The notes beneath the pieces were generated by a model. It was not told the origin of the DNA. It made no database searches and was given only the letters and a program-made list of their open reading frames with translations. Source: Saccharospirillum alexandrii_A (GTDB lineage: Bacteria; Pseudomonadota; Gammaproteobacteria; Pseudomonadales; Natronospirillaceae). From it: a stretch of DNA of 64,000 nucleotides. The DNA lies in contig NZ_JBHZRJ010000003.1 in NCBI RefSeq assembly GCF_043641555.1, forward strand, positions 62,001 through 126,000, in the 5' to 3' direction. The translations under genes and the position numbers were made by a program. Below, piece after piece: positions 15,675 through 24,412 of the stretch (its first letter is position 1; each line of letters opens with the position of its first letter).

Positions 15675-17140
15675 ACCCGACCCGGCGCTGGCTGCCCCGG
15701 TCTCTTTTCGCTCGCCTGTTGCTGGTCATGTTGTCGGGCGTTGGGGTTGCCCAGATCATGACCAGTCTGATCTGGGCGGGTCAGCTGGACAGCGACAGCC
15801 GTAATCGGGTGTCGGAAAATGCCCAGTACCTGGCCATTACCCTGGCGGCCACCATTCGCTACTTTCAGGCACTGCCCGATAACGTGCGTCCGATCGTTAT
15901 TGACCAGCAACGCGAAGTAGGCGGTAGCCGGTTGTTCATGAGCGTCAATCAACACCGTTTGGCCAGTGAAAGCACCTTCACTGCGCCGTTAAAAGACGCC
16001 TTTCTGGCGGCCATTGACGACCAGCTCAGTGCCGACCTGGGTCAGAGTGGTGTTCACTTGGCTCTGGCATTACCGCAGGAAGTGCGGGTGTACGATCAGC
16101 AAGTACCGATTGCCGACATCCCGATTCGCTGGATTCGCCAGAGCCTGATCCTCGAGCCGGAACCGGCCCCCATTCTCACGGTGCAAGTGCCCATGCCCGG
16201 TGGCGACTGGTTGTACCTGGCCACCCTGCTGCCCGACCCCTACATTCTCGATAAAAACCGGGTGCTCACGCGCGAGCGCTGGTGGTCTCTGGGGGTGACG
16301 TTGATGGCCGTCGGCGTACTCGGCTTCTGGTTTGTTCGCTGGCAAACCCGGCCACTACGGCGACTGGCCGACGCCGCCGACTCCTTTGGCCGGGGCGTAG
16401 CCCATGAACCGCTTATTGAATCGGGCATGCGCGAGCTCGACGCGACCGCCGAGGCATTCTCGGCCATGGAACTGCGCATTCAGCGTTACCTCGATGACCG
16501 TGAGCGGCTGTTTGCCGCCATTTCGCACGACCTGCGCACGCCCATCACCCGGCTGCGGCTGCAGACGGAAATGATTGAGGATGAGGCGTTGCGGCTGTCT
16601 CTGGAAGAAGATCTCGAAGAGCTGGATCTTATGGTTAAAGGCGCCCTGCAAACGGTGCGCGATGCGGATATTCACGAAGACCCGAAACCCCTAGAACTGG
16701 GAACTCTGATCAACAAGATTGCCAGCGAAAAACAGCTCGGTGGTCACCGGGTTATCGTGCAACAGAAACAACCGGTTGACGTAATGGGCAAACCCCTGGC
16801 GCTGAAGCGCTGCCTGACCAATCTGATCGACAATGCCGTCTTTTATGGCGACCAGGCCGTCGTTAGCCTGACAACAGAGCAAGGGCAGGCCGTTGTGCGC
16901 ATTAGAGACAGCGGGCCGGGCCTGGGTACCACGGACCCCGTGAATTTGTTCAAGCCCTATACCCGTTTGGCGCATGGCCAGGCGCGCAATGCCGGTGGTA
17001 TGGGCCTTGGGCTCGGCATCGCGCAAAGCATTGTGCATGGACATGGGGGCGAACTGAGTCTGAGAGATCATCCGCAGGGTGGCCTTGAGGTCACGGTGCA
17101 GTTGCCCTGTGACTATACTGTGCGTATGCATCATCACTAG
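15671..17140 (+). CDS. Sensor histidine kinase
   Basis: This is a membrane histidine kinase of 489 residues, partner of the regulator upstream. Two membrane helices at about 13-35 and 205-224 frame a periplasmic sensor region of about 165 residues. A HAMP linker (about 222-275) is followed by the dimerisation domain with His286 in AISHDLRTP and a HATPase domain (about 360-480; N-box NLIDNAVFY, G-box GMGLGLGIAQSIV). The GTG start has a GGAGG site and overlaps the preceding stop (GTGA). The extracellular domain has the right size to contact the co-encoded binding protein. Confidence 0.92.
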   Translation: MNPTRRWLPRSLFARLLLVMLSGVGVAQIMTSLIWAGQLDSDSRNRVSENAQYLAITLAATIRYFQALPDNVRPIVIDQQREVGGSRLFMSVNQHRLASESTFTAPLKDAFLAAIDDQLSADLGQSGVHLALALPQEVRVYDQQVPIADIPIRWIRQSLILEPEPAPILTVQVPMPGGDWLYLATLLPDPYILDKNRVLTRERWWSLGVTLMAVGVLGFWFVRWQTRPLRRLADAADSFGRGVAHEPLIESGMRELDATAEAFSAMELRIQRYLDDRERLFAAISHDLRTPITRLRLQTEMIEDEALRLSLEEDLEELDLMVKGALQTVRDADIHEDPKPLELGTLINKIASEKQLGGHRVIVQQKQPVDVMGKPLALKRCLTNLIDNAVFYGDQAVVSLTTEQGQAVVRIRDSGPGLGTTDPVNLFKPYTRLAHGQARNAGGMGLGLGIAQSIVHGHGGELSLRDHPQGGLEVTVQLPCDYTVRMHHH

Positions 17141-17270
17141 GGGGAATTATTCAGAGGCTCCCTAGCTCTGCGACCAAGGTTTGATTGACCTGTGGCCCAG
17201 TGATTTGCCAGTGTAGTGGTCCGCGCAGAAACGACTGTCTCTGTTCACGTCAACGTTTGGAGGTTTGCCC

Positions 17271-17753
17271 ATGCCATTTGCCCTGTCGCCCATGACCCTA
17301 AGCAGTTCTGATTTTCCAGCCGATGGCGTGATTCCCCGTGACTGCACCGGTGAAGGGGAAGATCGTTCACCCGCACTGAGTTGGGACAAGGTACCGGAAG
17401 GCACCGAGTCGTTCGCCGTTATTTGCCACGATCCGGATGCGCCGCTGGTGTCATCCAATGGCAATTACGGTTTCGTGCATTGGGTGCTCTACAACCTGCC
17501 GGGGTCATTGACCGAACTGGCAGCAGGCACTGACCTGGGAACGGCCGGGCAAAACAATTTTGGCCATTCCGGTTACGGTGGCCCCATGCCACCGGAAGGG
17601 CACGGTACTCACCGCTATTATTTCTGGGTGCTGGCGCTGGACAGCAACGAACGCTATACACCCGACCTAACCCTGTGGCAGCTGCTGGAAAAAATAGAAC
17701 CCAACATCATTGGCATGAACCGGCTGGTGGGAACCTACCGGCGCGAAGGCTGA
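17271..17753 (+). CDS. YbhB/YbcL family (PEBP-like) protein
   Basis: This is a 160-residue protein of the phosphatidylethanolamine-binding/Raf-kinase-inhibitor-like family. The conserved ligand-pocket motifs DPDAP (about 55) and the YGGPMPPEGHGTHRYYF stretch (about 103-120) are present. No signal peptide is seen, so it is probably cytoplasmic, as is E. coli YbhB. GGAGG 7 bases before ATG 17271 decides the start over an upstream TTG. Its physiological role in bacteria is not established. It lies tail to tail with the GH3 gene. Confidence 0.88.
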   Translation: MPFALSPMTLSSSDFPADGVIPRDCTGEGEDRSPALSWDKVPEGTESFAVICHDPDAPLVSSNGNYGFVHWVLYNLPGSLTELAAGTDLGTAGQNNFGHSGYGGPMPPEGHGTHRYYFWVLALDSNERYTPDLTLWQLLEKIEPNIIGMNRLVGTYRREG

Positions 17754-17774
17754 TTAGCCGTCTAAAGGCCGGGT

Positions 17775-19994
17775 TCAGGCCACCGTCTGGATCTGGCTCC
17801 AATGCTGTTCAAGCGAGCGCTGTACGTCCCTGGCATCGTTTTCGTCGTACCCCATATGGGGAATAAACTGAATGAGCTGGGGAATCGGGAAACCGAGTGC
17901 GATGCCGTACATCGGATGCGATGCGGTAAAGTTCAGACGATCCAGTTCGTTTTGCAGAACGGGCGCCGTGCGGCTGTCTGACAGCCAGTCCTGAACCGTA
18001 TCACCCAGGGTCGGTAGTATCCGGACATCGGTGTCGGATTCGACAGTCACCCAGCGCGTCTGGCGAATGTCTCTTGACGAAAATCCCAGGCGCAATTCGA
18101 ACCGGCCGCTCTCTTCTGCGAAACCGTTCAGATGGGGCACGTAATAGGCAAAGGCGTGAGCATCAAGCTGCAGGGTGACCGTACGTTTTTCTCCGGGAAC
18201 CAGCCTGACTTTCCGGAACGCCTTCAGTTCGTGCACTGGCCGCCGGTACGTGCTGGCTTCGTCGTGGATATACAGTTGCACCACCTCAGCACCCTCGGCC
18301 GGCCCCTGGTTGGTGATGCTGAAACTGACCTGGCGTGCATCGGCGTGGTAGGTTAGATCCCCCAGGGTGAACTGACTGTAACTGAGCCCGTGACCGAAGG
18401 GATACTGCACTGGCAGGGCTTTGGTGTCGTAGTAGCGGTAACCGGTGAACAGACCTTCCTGATAGGCAACCGTGGCTTTGGTGCCGGGAAAGGTCTCAAA
18501 CGTCGGGTTGTGCTCCAGCCGTACCGGAAAGGTTTCACTGAGCTTGCCGCTGGGGTTGGCTTCGCCAAACAATACCCGGGCAAGTGCCTCACCGCCGCCT
18601 TCCCCGCTGAGCCAGGCTTGCAGCATGGCCGGAATCTGGTGTTCGAACTGGCGAGTCTCGATGGCCGAGCCGGTGTGCAGCACCAGGGTGACGTTGGGGT
18701 TGGCATCGGCGATGGCGCTGATCAGCATCAGATGATCCGGGGCCAGTTTCATATCGGCGCGGTCGAAGCCTTCGCTTTCCATGGAGTCGGTCGTGCCGGT
18801 GAGCAGAACCACGCGGTCTGCCCCGGTAGCTGCGCTAACGGCAGCGTCCAGTTGTTCCTGCGTGACCTGAGTTTCGGTGTACCCTTCGGCGAAAATCACC
18901 TCGGCACGTTGTTCGATGGCGCCCAGAGCCGTACTGAGCTGGTGTGGCGTCATGTGCGAACTGCCGCCGCCCTGAAAACGCGGGTGGCGGGCAAAGTCGC
19001 CAATGACGGCAATGCGCTGTTGCGGTTTCAGGGGTAACTGGCTGGCTTCGTTTTTCAGCAACACCATCGACTCGACCGCCAGTTGCGTGGCCAGTTCATG
19101 GTGGGCTGGCCATTCGACGGTAACGGTTCGGTTGTTGTCCAACACCTGCTTTATCAGTGTCAGCACCCGAGTGACCCGCTGGTCGAGTTCGGCGTCGCTG
19201 ATACGGCCATCGGCCAGGGCGGCATGGAGTTCGGCATCGCGCTCACCGGGGCCAGGCATTTCCAGATCGAGCCCGTTGATGTGGGAGGCGGCCTTGTCTT
19301 TAACCGCGACCCAGTCAGACATGACCAGGCCATCGTAGCTCAACTGGTCGCGCAGGATGCGTTGCAATAAGTCGGTCGACTGACAGGCGTGCACGCCGTT
19401 GACCGCGTTATAGGCGCCCATCATCGTCCACGGCGGGTTCTCGCGAATGACTTTGGCAAAGGGCTCTATGTAGAGCTCCTGCAGGGTGCGTTCGTCAATC
19501 TCGGCATTGACCAGAAAACGCCGGGTTTCCTGTTCGTTGCCGGCAAAGTGCTTCAGGCAGGCCCCCACGCCGCGCGACTGAATGCCGCGAACAAAGGCGC
19601 TGGCCATGGCGCCCGAGAGAAACGGATCTTCCGAAAAATATTCAAAGTTGCGACCGCCCAGAGGCGTGCGTTTTCCATTCACGCCCGGGCCGAGCAGGAT
19701 GCCCACATCCATCGACTGACACTCTTCGCCAATGGCCGCAGCCACCTGCTCCAGCAATTCCGGGTTCCAGCTGGCGGCCATGGCTGCCTCGACCGGAAAC
19801 ACGGTGGCGGGCAGGGCGGAATCATCCAGCGCCTGAGATTCACTGAGCCGCACGCCATGCGGGCCGTCGGTGAGGGTGATGGACGGGATGCCCAGCCGCT
19901 CTATACCGTGCAGGTGCCAGGCGTCTTTTCCGCACAGTAACCTGACTTTTTCGTCGGTACTGAGCTGGGCCAGGGTAGTGGCTACATCGAACAC
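17775..19994 (-). CDS. Glycoside hydrolase family 3 beta-glucosidase
   Basis: This is a 739-residue GH3 enzyme expected to hydrolyse beta-glucosides. The N-terminal TIM-barrel domain carries KHFAGNEQE (148-156) and the nucleophile Asp227 in LVMSDWVAV. The alpha/beta sandwich domain follows with the GGGSSH loop, then a C-terminal fibronectin-III-like domain (about 570-640). No signal peptide is present, so it should act in the cytoplasm on sugars brought in by an importer. It starts with GTG, with GAGGAG upstream. The co-located ABC importer and sugar sensor make a glucoside-utilisation locus likely. Confidence 0.93.
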   Translation of the reverse strand: MFDVATTLAQLSTDEKVRLLCGKDAWHLHGIERLGIPSITLTDGPHGVRLSESQALDDSALPATVFPVEAAMAASWNPELLEQVAAAIGEECQSMDVGILLGPGVNGKRTPLGGRNFEYFSEDPFLSGAMASAFVRGIQSRGVGACLKHFAGNEQETRRFLVNAEIDERTLQELYIEPFAKVIRENPPWTMMGAYNAVNGVHACQSTDLLQRILRDQLSYDGLVMSDWVAVKDKAASHINGLDLEMPGPGERDAELHAALADGRISDAELDQRVTRVLTLIKQVLDNNRTVTVEWPAHHELATQLAVESMVLLKNEASQLPLKPQQRIAVIGDFARHPRFQGGGSSHMTPHQLSTALGAIEQRAEVIFAEGYTETQVTQEQLDAAVSAATGADRVVLLTGTTDSMESEGFDRADMKLAPDHLMLISAIADANPNVTLVLHTGSAIETRQFEHQIPAMLQAWLSGEGGGEALARVLFGEANPSGKLSETFPVRLEHNPTFETFPGTKATVAYQEGLFTGYRYYDTKALPVQYPFGHGLSYSQFTLGDLTYHADARQVSFSITNQGPAEGAEVVQLYIHDEASTYRRPVHELKAFRKVRLVPGEKRTVTLQLDAHAFAYYVPHLNGFAEESGRFELRLGFSSRDIRQTRWVTVESDTDVRILPTLGDTVQDWLSDSRTAPVLQNELDRLNFTASHPMYGIALGFPIPQLIQFIPHMGYDENDARDVQRSLEQHWSQIQTVA

Positions 19995-20018
19995 GAGCGA
20001 CTCCTCATTCTACGACGG

Positions 20019-20891
20019 TTACAGCGGAAACGTGCCCAGGGTCGGGCGCTGCAACCAGTTTTCGGGTGCATAGGTGATTTGGCCATCGACCACGTGAAAG
20101 GTGAGGGCCAGTCGGGATTTATCAGAGCGATTGGGGGCGCTGTAGTGCGGCAAGTGGCCGTGGAACACCAGCAAACTGCCCGCCTTGACGGGCATGGGCG
20201 TGCCCGAGGTGTCATCAGGCCAGGGGGTGTCGTCCAGCGGTTCCATGCGCAGGTCGCTGTCTTCGCGGAAATAACGTTCACGCAAGGGGCCGGTGTGGCC
20301 GCCCGGCTCGACCCAGAGGCAGCCGTTCTCGAGGGTGGCATCTTCCAGCGCAAACCAGTAGGTGATGACGCTGGTGGGGTCTGTGTAAAAGAAGGTCGCA
20401 TCCTGATGCCAGGTGACCTCGCCACCAATGCGGGGCTGTTTGAAAATCACCATGGTCTGGTACAGGTGCGGGGCCTGCAGGCCCAGGTCGCGTGCCAGTT
20501 TGCCGAATTCCGGACGCCGGGCGAAGGCCTGATACACATCATCGAGATCGTGCAGGGCGTGACCGATCTTGTTGATGCTTTGTGCGCGGGGCTGGGTGAG
20601 TTCGCCAGTGTCATCGAAGGCTTTTTCTTCAAAGAAGCAGCGAATGGTTTCGGCCGACTCCAGAAAGAAATCGTTGTTGATTTGCGCCCGATCGGTGGTG
20701 GAGAACCGGTTGTGCTCGGTCAGGTCTGCCTGCTCGATCAGTTGGTAGGCACGCTCAATCAGTTGCTGTCTCAGGTCATCCGGTACCCAGCCTTCCAGCA
20801 ACAGAAAACCGTCTTCCTGGTATTGCTTCAGTTGTTCGGTGGTCAGCACGGCAGGTGCGTTGTCAGGCATGGTGTGTTCAAAACTCGACAT
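20019..20891 (-). CDS. Phytanoyl-CoA dioxygenase (PhyH) family protein
   Basis: This is a 290-residue Fe(II)/2-oxoglutarate-dependent oxygenase. The iron-binding H-x-D appears as WHQDATFFYTDP in the middle of the chain, and the distal His probably lies in VFHGHLPHYSAPN. It resembles PhyH-type enzymes and the ectoine hydroxylase EctD superfamily, but it is not flanked by ectoine synthesis genes and lacks the EctD signature as far as I can see. Substrate unknown. It lies 20 bases downstream of the GST gene and may form an operon with it and the YjbR gene. Confidence 0.82.
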   Translation of the reverse strand: MSSFEHTMPDNAPAVLTTEQLKQYQEDGFLLLEGWVPDDLRQQLIERAYQLIEQADLTEHNRFSTTDRAQINNDFFLESAETIRCFFEEKAFDDTGELTQPRAQSINKIGHALHDLDDVYQAFARRPEFGKLARDLGLQAPHLYQTMVIFKQPRIGGEVTWHQDATFFYTDPTSVITYWFALEDATLENGCLWVEPGGHTGPLRERYFREDSDLRMEPLDDTPWPDDTSGTPMPVKAGSLLVFHGHLPHYSAPNRSDKSRLALTFHVVDGQITYAPENWLQRPTLGTFPL

Positions 20892-20911
20892 CAGGTGAGC
20901 TCCCGTTTCCG

Positions 20912-21571
20912 TCAGCCCTGGTCAGGGACTTCTTCGGCGTCAATGGTTTCGGTTTCATCGCGGGCAGCATCGAGCCAGGCCTGCAGTGACGGCAATTCAA
21001 GCATCCGGTCGATCCAGGCAGTGACGGGCTCGGGCGACTCGATGCCATAGCCACGCAGTCGAAAAGCGACCGGTGCAAAAAAGGCGTCGGCAATGGAGAA
21101 GCGACCCAGCAGGAACGGCCCGTCGGATTGCTGCAGGCAATCGCTGAGCAGGGTGTGCATCCGGTCAATATCGGCGCGGGTGGCGGCGTCTGGCGTGAAG
21201 CCCTTGACCACACGTCGGCAGTTCATCGGCATGGTCTGGCGCAAGGCCAAGAAGGAACTGTGCATTTCAGCACAAGCCGAGCGACCCACAGCGCGCAAAT
21301 CGGGGTTAGACGGCCAACCGGCCCCTTGCAGAAACCGTTCATTCACGGTTTCGCAAATGGCCAGTGAATCCCAGACGCTGAGCTTACCGATTTTCAGCAC
21401 GGGTACGCGGCGATTCGGACTGTGCTGGTCCATCAGGGCTGGCGTTTCAGGCGTATCGAGCGGAACGCGAACTTCCTGAAAGTTGACTTTAAAGTGAGAC
21501 ATCAACAGCCAGGCGCGCAGCGACCAGCTGGAGTAGTTTTTGTTGGCGATCACGAGCGTTAGGTTATTCAT
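20912..21571 (-). CDS. Glutathione S-transferase family protein
   Basis: This is a 219-residue cytosolic GST. The N-terminal thioredoxin-like domain begins NLTLVIANKNYSSWSLRAWL with the catalytic Ser/Tyr region near residues 13-16, and the helical C-terminal domain contains FLLGRFSIADAFFAPVAFRL, the usual N-capping motif. It matches the subgroup often annotated as GST in gamma- and betaproteobacteria that lacks a defined substrate. The start overlaps the end of the YjbR gene by 8 bases, so the two are coupled. Confidence 0.88.
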   Translation of the reverse strand: MNNLTLVIANKNYSSWSLRAWLLMSHFKVNFQEVRVPLDTPETPALMDQHSPNRRVPVLKIGKLSVWDSLAICETVNERFLQGAGWPSNPDLRAVGRSACAEMHSSFLALRQTMPMNCRRVVKGFTPDAATRADIDRMHTLLSDCLQQSDGPFLLGRFSIADAFFAPVAFRLRGYGIESPEPVTAWIDRMLELPSLQAWLDAARDETETIDAEEVPDQG

Positions 21572-21947
21572 CCCTGGTCTCCGGCTGAGTCGGGCTCAGC
21601 AGTTGGGCTTGCTGCTTTTTGGGTAGGGAGCGAACGACAAGCAAGTAGGAGTCGTCGATCCATTCGCTGATCAGGTCCGGTTCCAAACCGGCGGTCAGAT
21701 CAACCGTGTTCCAGTGTTGCTTGTTCATATGATAGCCGGGTGTGACGGCAGGAAAAGCCTCTCTTAGTATCAGGGCATCCTGAGGGTCGCATTTCAGGTT
21801 CATGGTCAGCCTGTCGCCAAGACCAATCAGGCCGAACATCTTGCCTGCCACTTTATACACCAGCGCATCGGGGCCGAAAGGGGTTTCCTCCTGGCTGCCA
21901 GGCTTGGACTGCATGACCGTGCGCCAGAAATCGAGTGTCTGTGGCAT
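21564..21947 (-). CDS. MmcQ/YjbR family protein
   Basis: This is a 127-residue protein of the YjbR/CyaY-like fold family. Characteristic are the central KMFGLIGLGDRLTMNLKCDP and the NKQHWNTVDLTAG region. The family is called MmcQ in mitomycin resistance and often described as DNA-binding, but its general role is unknown. GGGAG lies 8 bases before the ATG. It heads a small operon with the GST and perhaps the dioxygenase, and two copies of a structured repeat lie upstream of it. Confidence 0.85.
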   Translation of the reverse strand: MPQTLDFWRTVMQSKPGSQEETPFGPDALVYKVAGKMFGLIGLGDRLTMNLKCDPQDALILREAFPAVTPGYHMNKQHWNTVDLTAGLEPDLISEWIDDSYLLVVRSLPKKQQAQLLSPTQPETRDE

Positions 21948-22003
21948 GGTATTCTCCCTGTTGATGGGTGGCTACTTTTCATCTGTGCCAGTGGACCGTG
22001 CCA

Positions 22004-22104
22004 GCTACCGGGTAGGGCCATCCGGGGTCGGCGTGAACCCATCCATGGGGCCTAGGCTTCGGCATCCATGCCTCAGACTACCCCAGATGGCACTACCCGG
22101 CAGC
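22004..22104 (-). repeat. Branched-hairpin repeat, copy A
   Basis: This 101 bp non-coding element is bounded by 25-base arms (22004-22028 and 22080-22104; 22 of 25 positions complementary). The sense strand, defined by alignment with copies B and C, is the minus strand; two of its three imperfect pairs are then G-U. Internal short stems are GGCAT/ATGCC and CCCAT/ATGGG. It lies between the YjbR gene and dxs, inverted with respect to copy B. Confidence 0.75.
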
Positions 22105-22172
22105 TGACACTTGGTTCGTGGTTTACCCTAAACATGCCAGTACATGTTTTTGGTGAACAAACCTCAATGTTA

Positions 22173-22364
22173 ATAACTCACGTTTCGGAGTTCGCCCAGA
22201 AGGCTAGCACTGGGTGTTGGGTATGCCTCTGTGGGGTAGTCCGCAGCAAGGATGCTGCGGTCTAGGCTCCATGGAGGGATCTACGCCGACCCCACAGAGG
22301 CATACCCGGCATCCGGTGCGGGCCAATGCCCTTGAGGTGAACCGAACTCCGAAACGTTAGTTAT
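22173..22364. repeat. 22 bp inverted repeat enclosing repeat copy B
   Basis: The arms at 22173-22194 and 22343-22364 are complementary at 21 of 22 positions. They enclose copy B of the branched repeat, and the right arm includes the dxs stop codon (22361-22363). The pair could be the outer stem of a larger RNA fold, or the edges of an inserted unit. Confidence 0.7.
22207..22319 (+). repeat. Branched-hairpin repeat, copy B
   Basis: This 113 bp element has 31-base arms (22207-22237 and 22289-22319), 27 of which are Watson-Crick; the other four are all G-U on the plus strand. Internal stems are CCGCAGCA/TGCTGCGG (22242-22261) and the palindrome CTCCATGGAG (22267-22276). The core GTCTAGG-CCATGG is shared with copies A and C. 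No coding sequence is visible in the surrounding 413-base gap (21948-22360) apart from the repeats. Confidence 0.8.
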
Positions 22365-24247
22365 GAGCTACTGAAGCGACGCTCAATCGCTGCCTGAATT
22401 CCAGGCGCATTTAAACCAACACTGGCCAGTAAATCCTGGGGTTTGCCGTGGTCGATGTAGGTGTCTGGCAGACCCAGTTGCAATACAGGGGTGGTCAGGC
22501 CGGCCTGGTGCAGGCATTCGGTGACTGCTGAACCAGCGCCGCCGCAAATGGCATTTTCTTCTACGGTCACGATGAGGTCGTGGCTGCGAGCCATGTCCAG
22601 AACCCGCTCATTATCCAAAGGTTTGATGAAGCGCATGTTAACCAGGCTGGCGTCGAGTGCGTCGGCGGCGACCTGGGCCGGTGCGACCATGCTGCCGAAG
22701 GCCAGGATGGCGACTTTTTTGCCCTGGCGCAGTGTTTCGGCTTCACCCAGGGGCAATACCGTTAGCGCTGTTTCGATGATGGCGCCCGGCCCTGTGCCGC
22801 GCGGGTAGCGCACAGCGACTGGCCCGGGGTGGTGATACGCAGTGCTGAGCATCTGACGGCATTCGTTTTCGTCTTTGGGCGCCATGATGACCAGGTTGGG
22901 AATACAGCGTAAAAAGCTCAGATCGAAGCTGCCCGCGTGGGTTGGGCCGTCTTCACCGACCAGGCCTGCGCGGTCGATGGCGAAGGTGACATCAAGGTTT
23001 TGAATGGCGATGTCGTGAATCAGTTGATCGTAAGCGCGTTGCAGAAACGTCGAGTAGATGGCGACAACCGGCTTGGCGCCCTGGCAGGCCATGCCGGCGG
23101 CCAGGGTAACGGCATGCTGTTCGGCGATGGCGACGTCGAAATAGCGGTCCGGGAACTGGTCGGCGAATGCGACGAGGTCTGAGCCCTCGCGCATGGCAGG
23201 GGTGATGCCCATCAGGCGGTCGTCGCTGCCGGCCATGTCGCACAACCACTGGCCAAAGACGTTGGAGTATTTGGGGCCTGCCGGGGGTTTGGCGGCCGGT
23301 TCCACGTCTTTCTTTTCCAGCTTGGTGATGGCGTGGTATTTGATCGGTTCGTTCTCGGCCGGGGTGAACCCCTTGCCCTTTTGGGTGGCCACGTGCAGAA
23401 ATTGCGGTCCGTTGAAGGTTTTCAGGTTGCGCAGGGTATGCACCAGTTCGATCACATCGTGGCCGTCTACCGGGCCGACGTAGTTGAACCCCAGCTCTTC
23501 AAACAGGGTGCCGGGCGACACCATGCCTTTAACGTGTTCCTCGGCCTTGCGCGCGAATTCGAGGATGGGCGGTAGGTTCTGCAGGACCTTCTTGCTGTTC
23601 TCGCGCATGTGCGAGTAAGTCTTGGAGGAAAAGACCCGGGAAAAGGTTTTCGACAGGGCGCCGACGTTTTCCGAAATCGACATGTCGTTGTCGTTCAGCA
23701 CCACCAGCATGTCTGCGCCGTCGTGACCTGCGTGGTTGAGGGCTTCGAACGCCATGCCGGCCGTCAGGGCGCCATCACCGATGACGGCAACGCTCTGGCG
23801 CGGAGTACCGAGCAACCGGTCGGCAATCGACATGCCCAGCGCCGCTGATATGGACGTGCTGGAATGGCCGACGCCAAAGGTGTCATAGTCGCTTTCATCG
23901 CGCTTTGGAAAGGCAGCCAGACCCTCGGCCTGGCGGATGCTGTGCATGCGCTCGCGCCGCCCGGTCAGTATTTTATGGGGGTAGGCCTGGTGGCCGACGT
24001 CCCAGACCAGTGAGGCGTCGGGTGTTTCGTAGACATAGTGCAGGGCGATGGTCAGTTCCACGACGCCCAGACCGGCGCCAAAGTGCCCCCCGGTCTGGCC
24101 GACGCTGTAGAGCAGGAATTCGCGCAGTTCATCCGCCAGGCGGGGCAGTTCGTCCAGCGTCAGCAGACGCAGGTCTGCCGGCGTGTCGATGGTATCGAGC
24201 AGGGGCGTGACCGGTCTTGTTTTGGGGATGTGAGTAAAAACCTTCAT
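22361..24247 (-). CDS. dxs: 1-deoxy-D-xylulose-5-phosphate synthase Dxs
   Basis: This thiamine-diphosphate enzyme catalyses the first step of the non-mevalonate isoprenoid pathway (pyruvate plus glyceraldehyde 3-phosphate). The TPP motif GDGALTAGMAFEALNHAG...NDNDMSISENVG lies around 160-200, the pyrimidine-binding domain with AEQHAVTLAAGMA is near 380, and the C-terminal transketolase domain follows. At 628 residues it is full length. It lies downstream of xseB and ispA in the conserved order xseB-ispA-dxs. Its stop codon lies within the arm of an inverted repeat. Confidence 0.97.
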   Translation of the reverse strand: MKVFTHIPKTRPVTPLLDTIDTPADLRLLTLDELPRLADELREFLLYSVGQTGGHFGAGLGVVELTIALHYVYETPDASLVWDVGHQAYPHKILTGRRERMHSIRQAEGLAAFPKRDESDYDTFGVGHSSTSISAALGMSIADRLLGTPRQSVAVIGDGALTAGMAFEALNHAGHDGADMLVVLNDNDMSISENVGALSKTFSRVFSSKTYSHMRENSKKVLQNLPPILEFARKAEEHVKGMVSPGTLFEELGFNYVGPVDGHDVIELVHTLRNLKTFNGPQFLHVATQKGKGFTPAENEPIKYHAITKLEKKDVEPAAKPPAGPKYSNVFGQWLCDMAGSDDRLMGITPAMREGSDLVAFADQFPDRYFDVAIAEQHAVTLAAGMACQGAKPVVAIYSTFLQRAYDQLIHDIAIQNLDVTFAIDRAGLVGEDGPTHAGSFDLSFLRCIPNLVIMAPKDENECRQMLSTAYHHPGPVAVRYPRGTGPGAIIETALTVLPLGEAETLRQGKKVAILAFGSMVAPAQVAADALDASLVNMRFIKPLDNERVLDMARSHDLIVTVEENAICGGAGSAVTECLHQAGLTTPVLQLGLPDTYIDHGKPQDLLASVGLNAPGIQAAIERRFSSS

Positions 24248-24412
24248 GAAAATGCGCTTTCCTGCCTTCGAGCCTGTCCCTGCAACGGAACCAGTGATGA
24301 TCGTTATGGTGTGGGTCGTCCCGGTCTGTGTCTGCCGGGCACGGCATTGTAACGGAAAGCCCTGTTCGTCCCTAGTGGTCGTTGCGGGAAGTTCGGTCGC
24401 TAAGGAACACGA

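Noticed and set aside
20019..20891. Dioxygenase as ectoine hydroxylase EctD
   Set aside because: No ectABC genes nearby and no clear EctD signature; only the general PhyH iron motif is seen.
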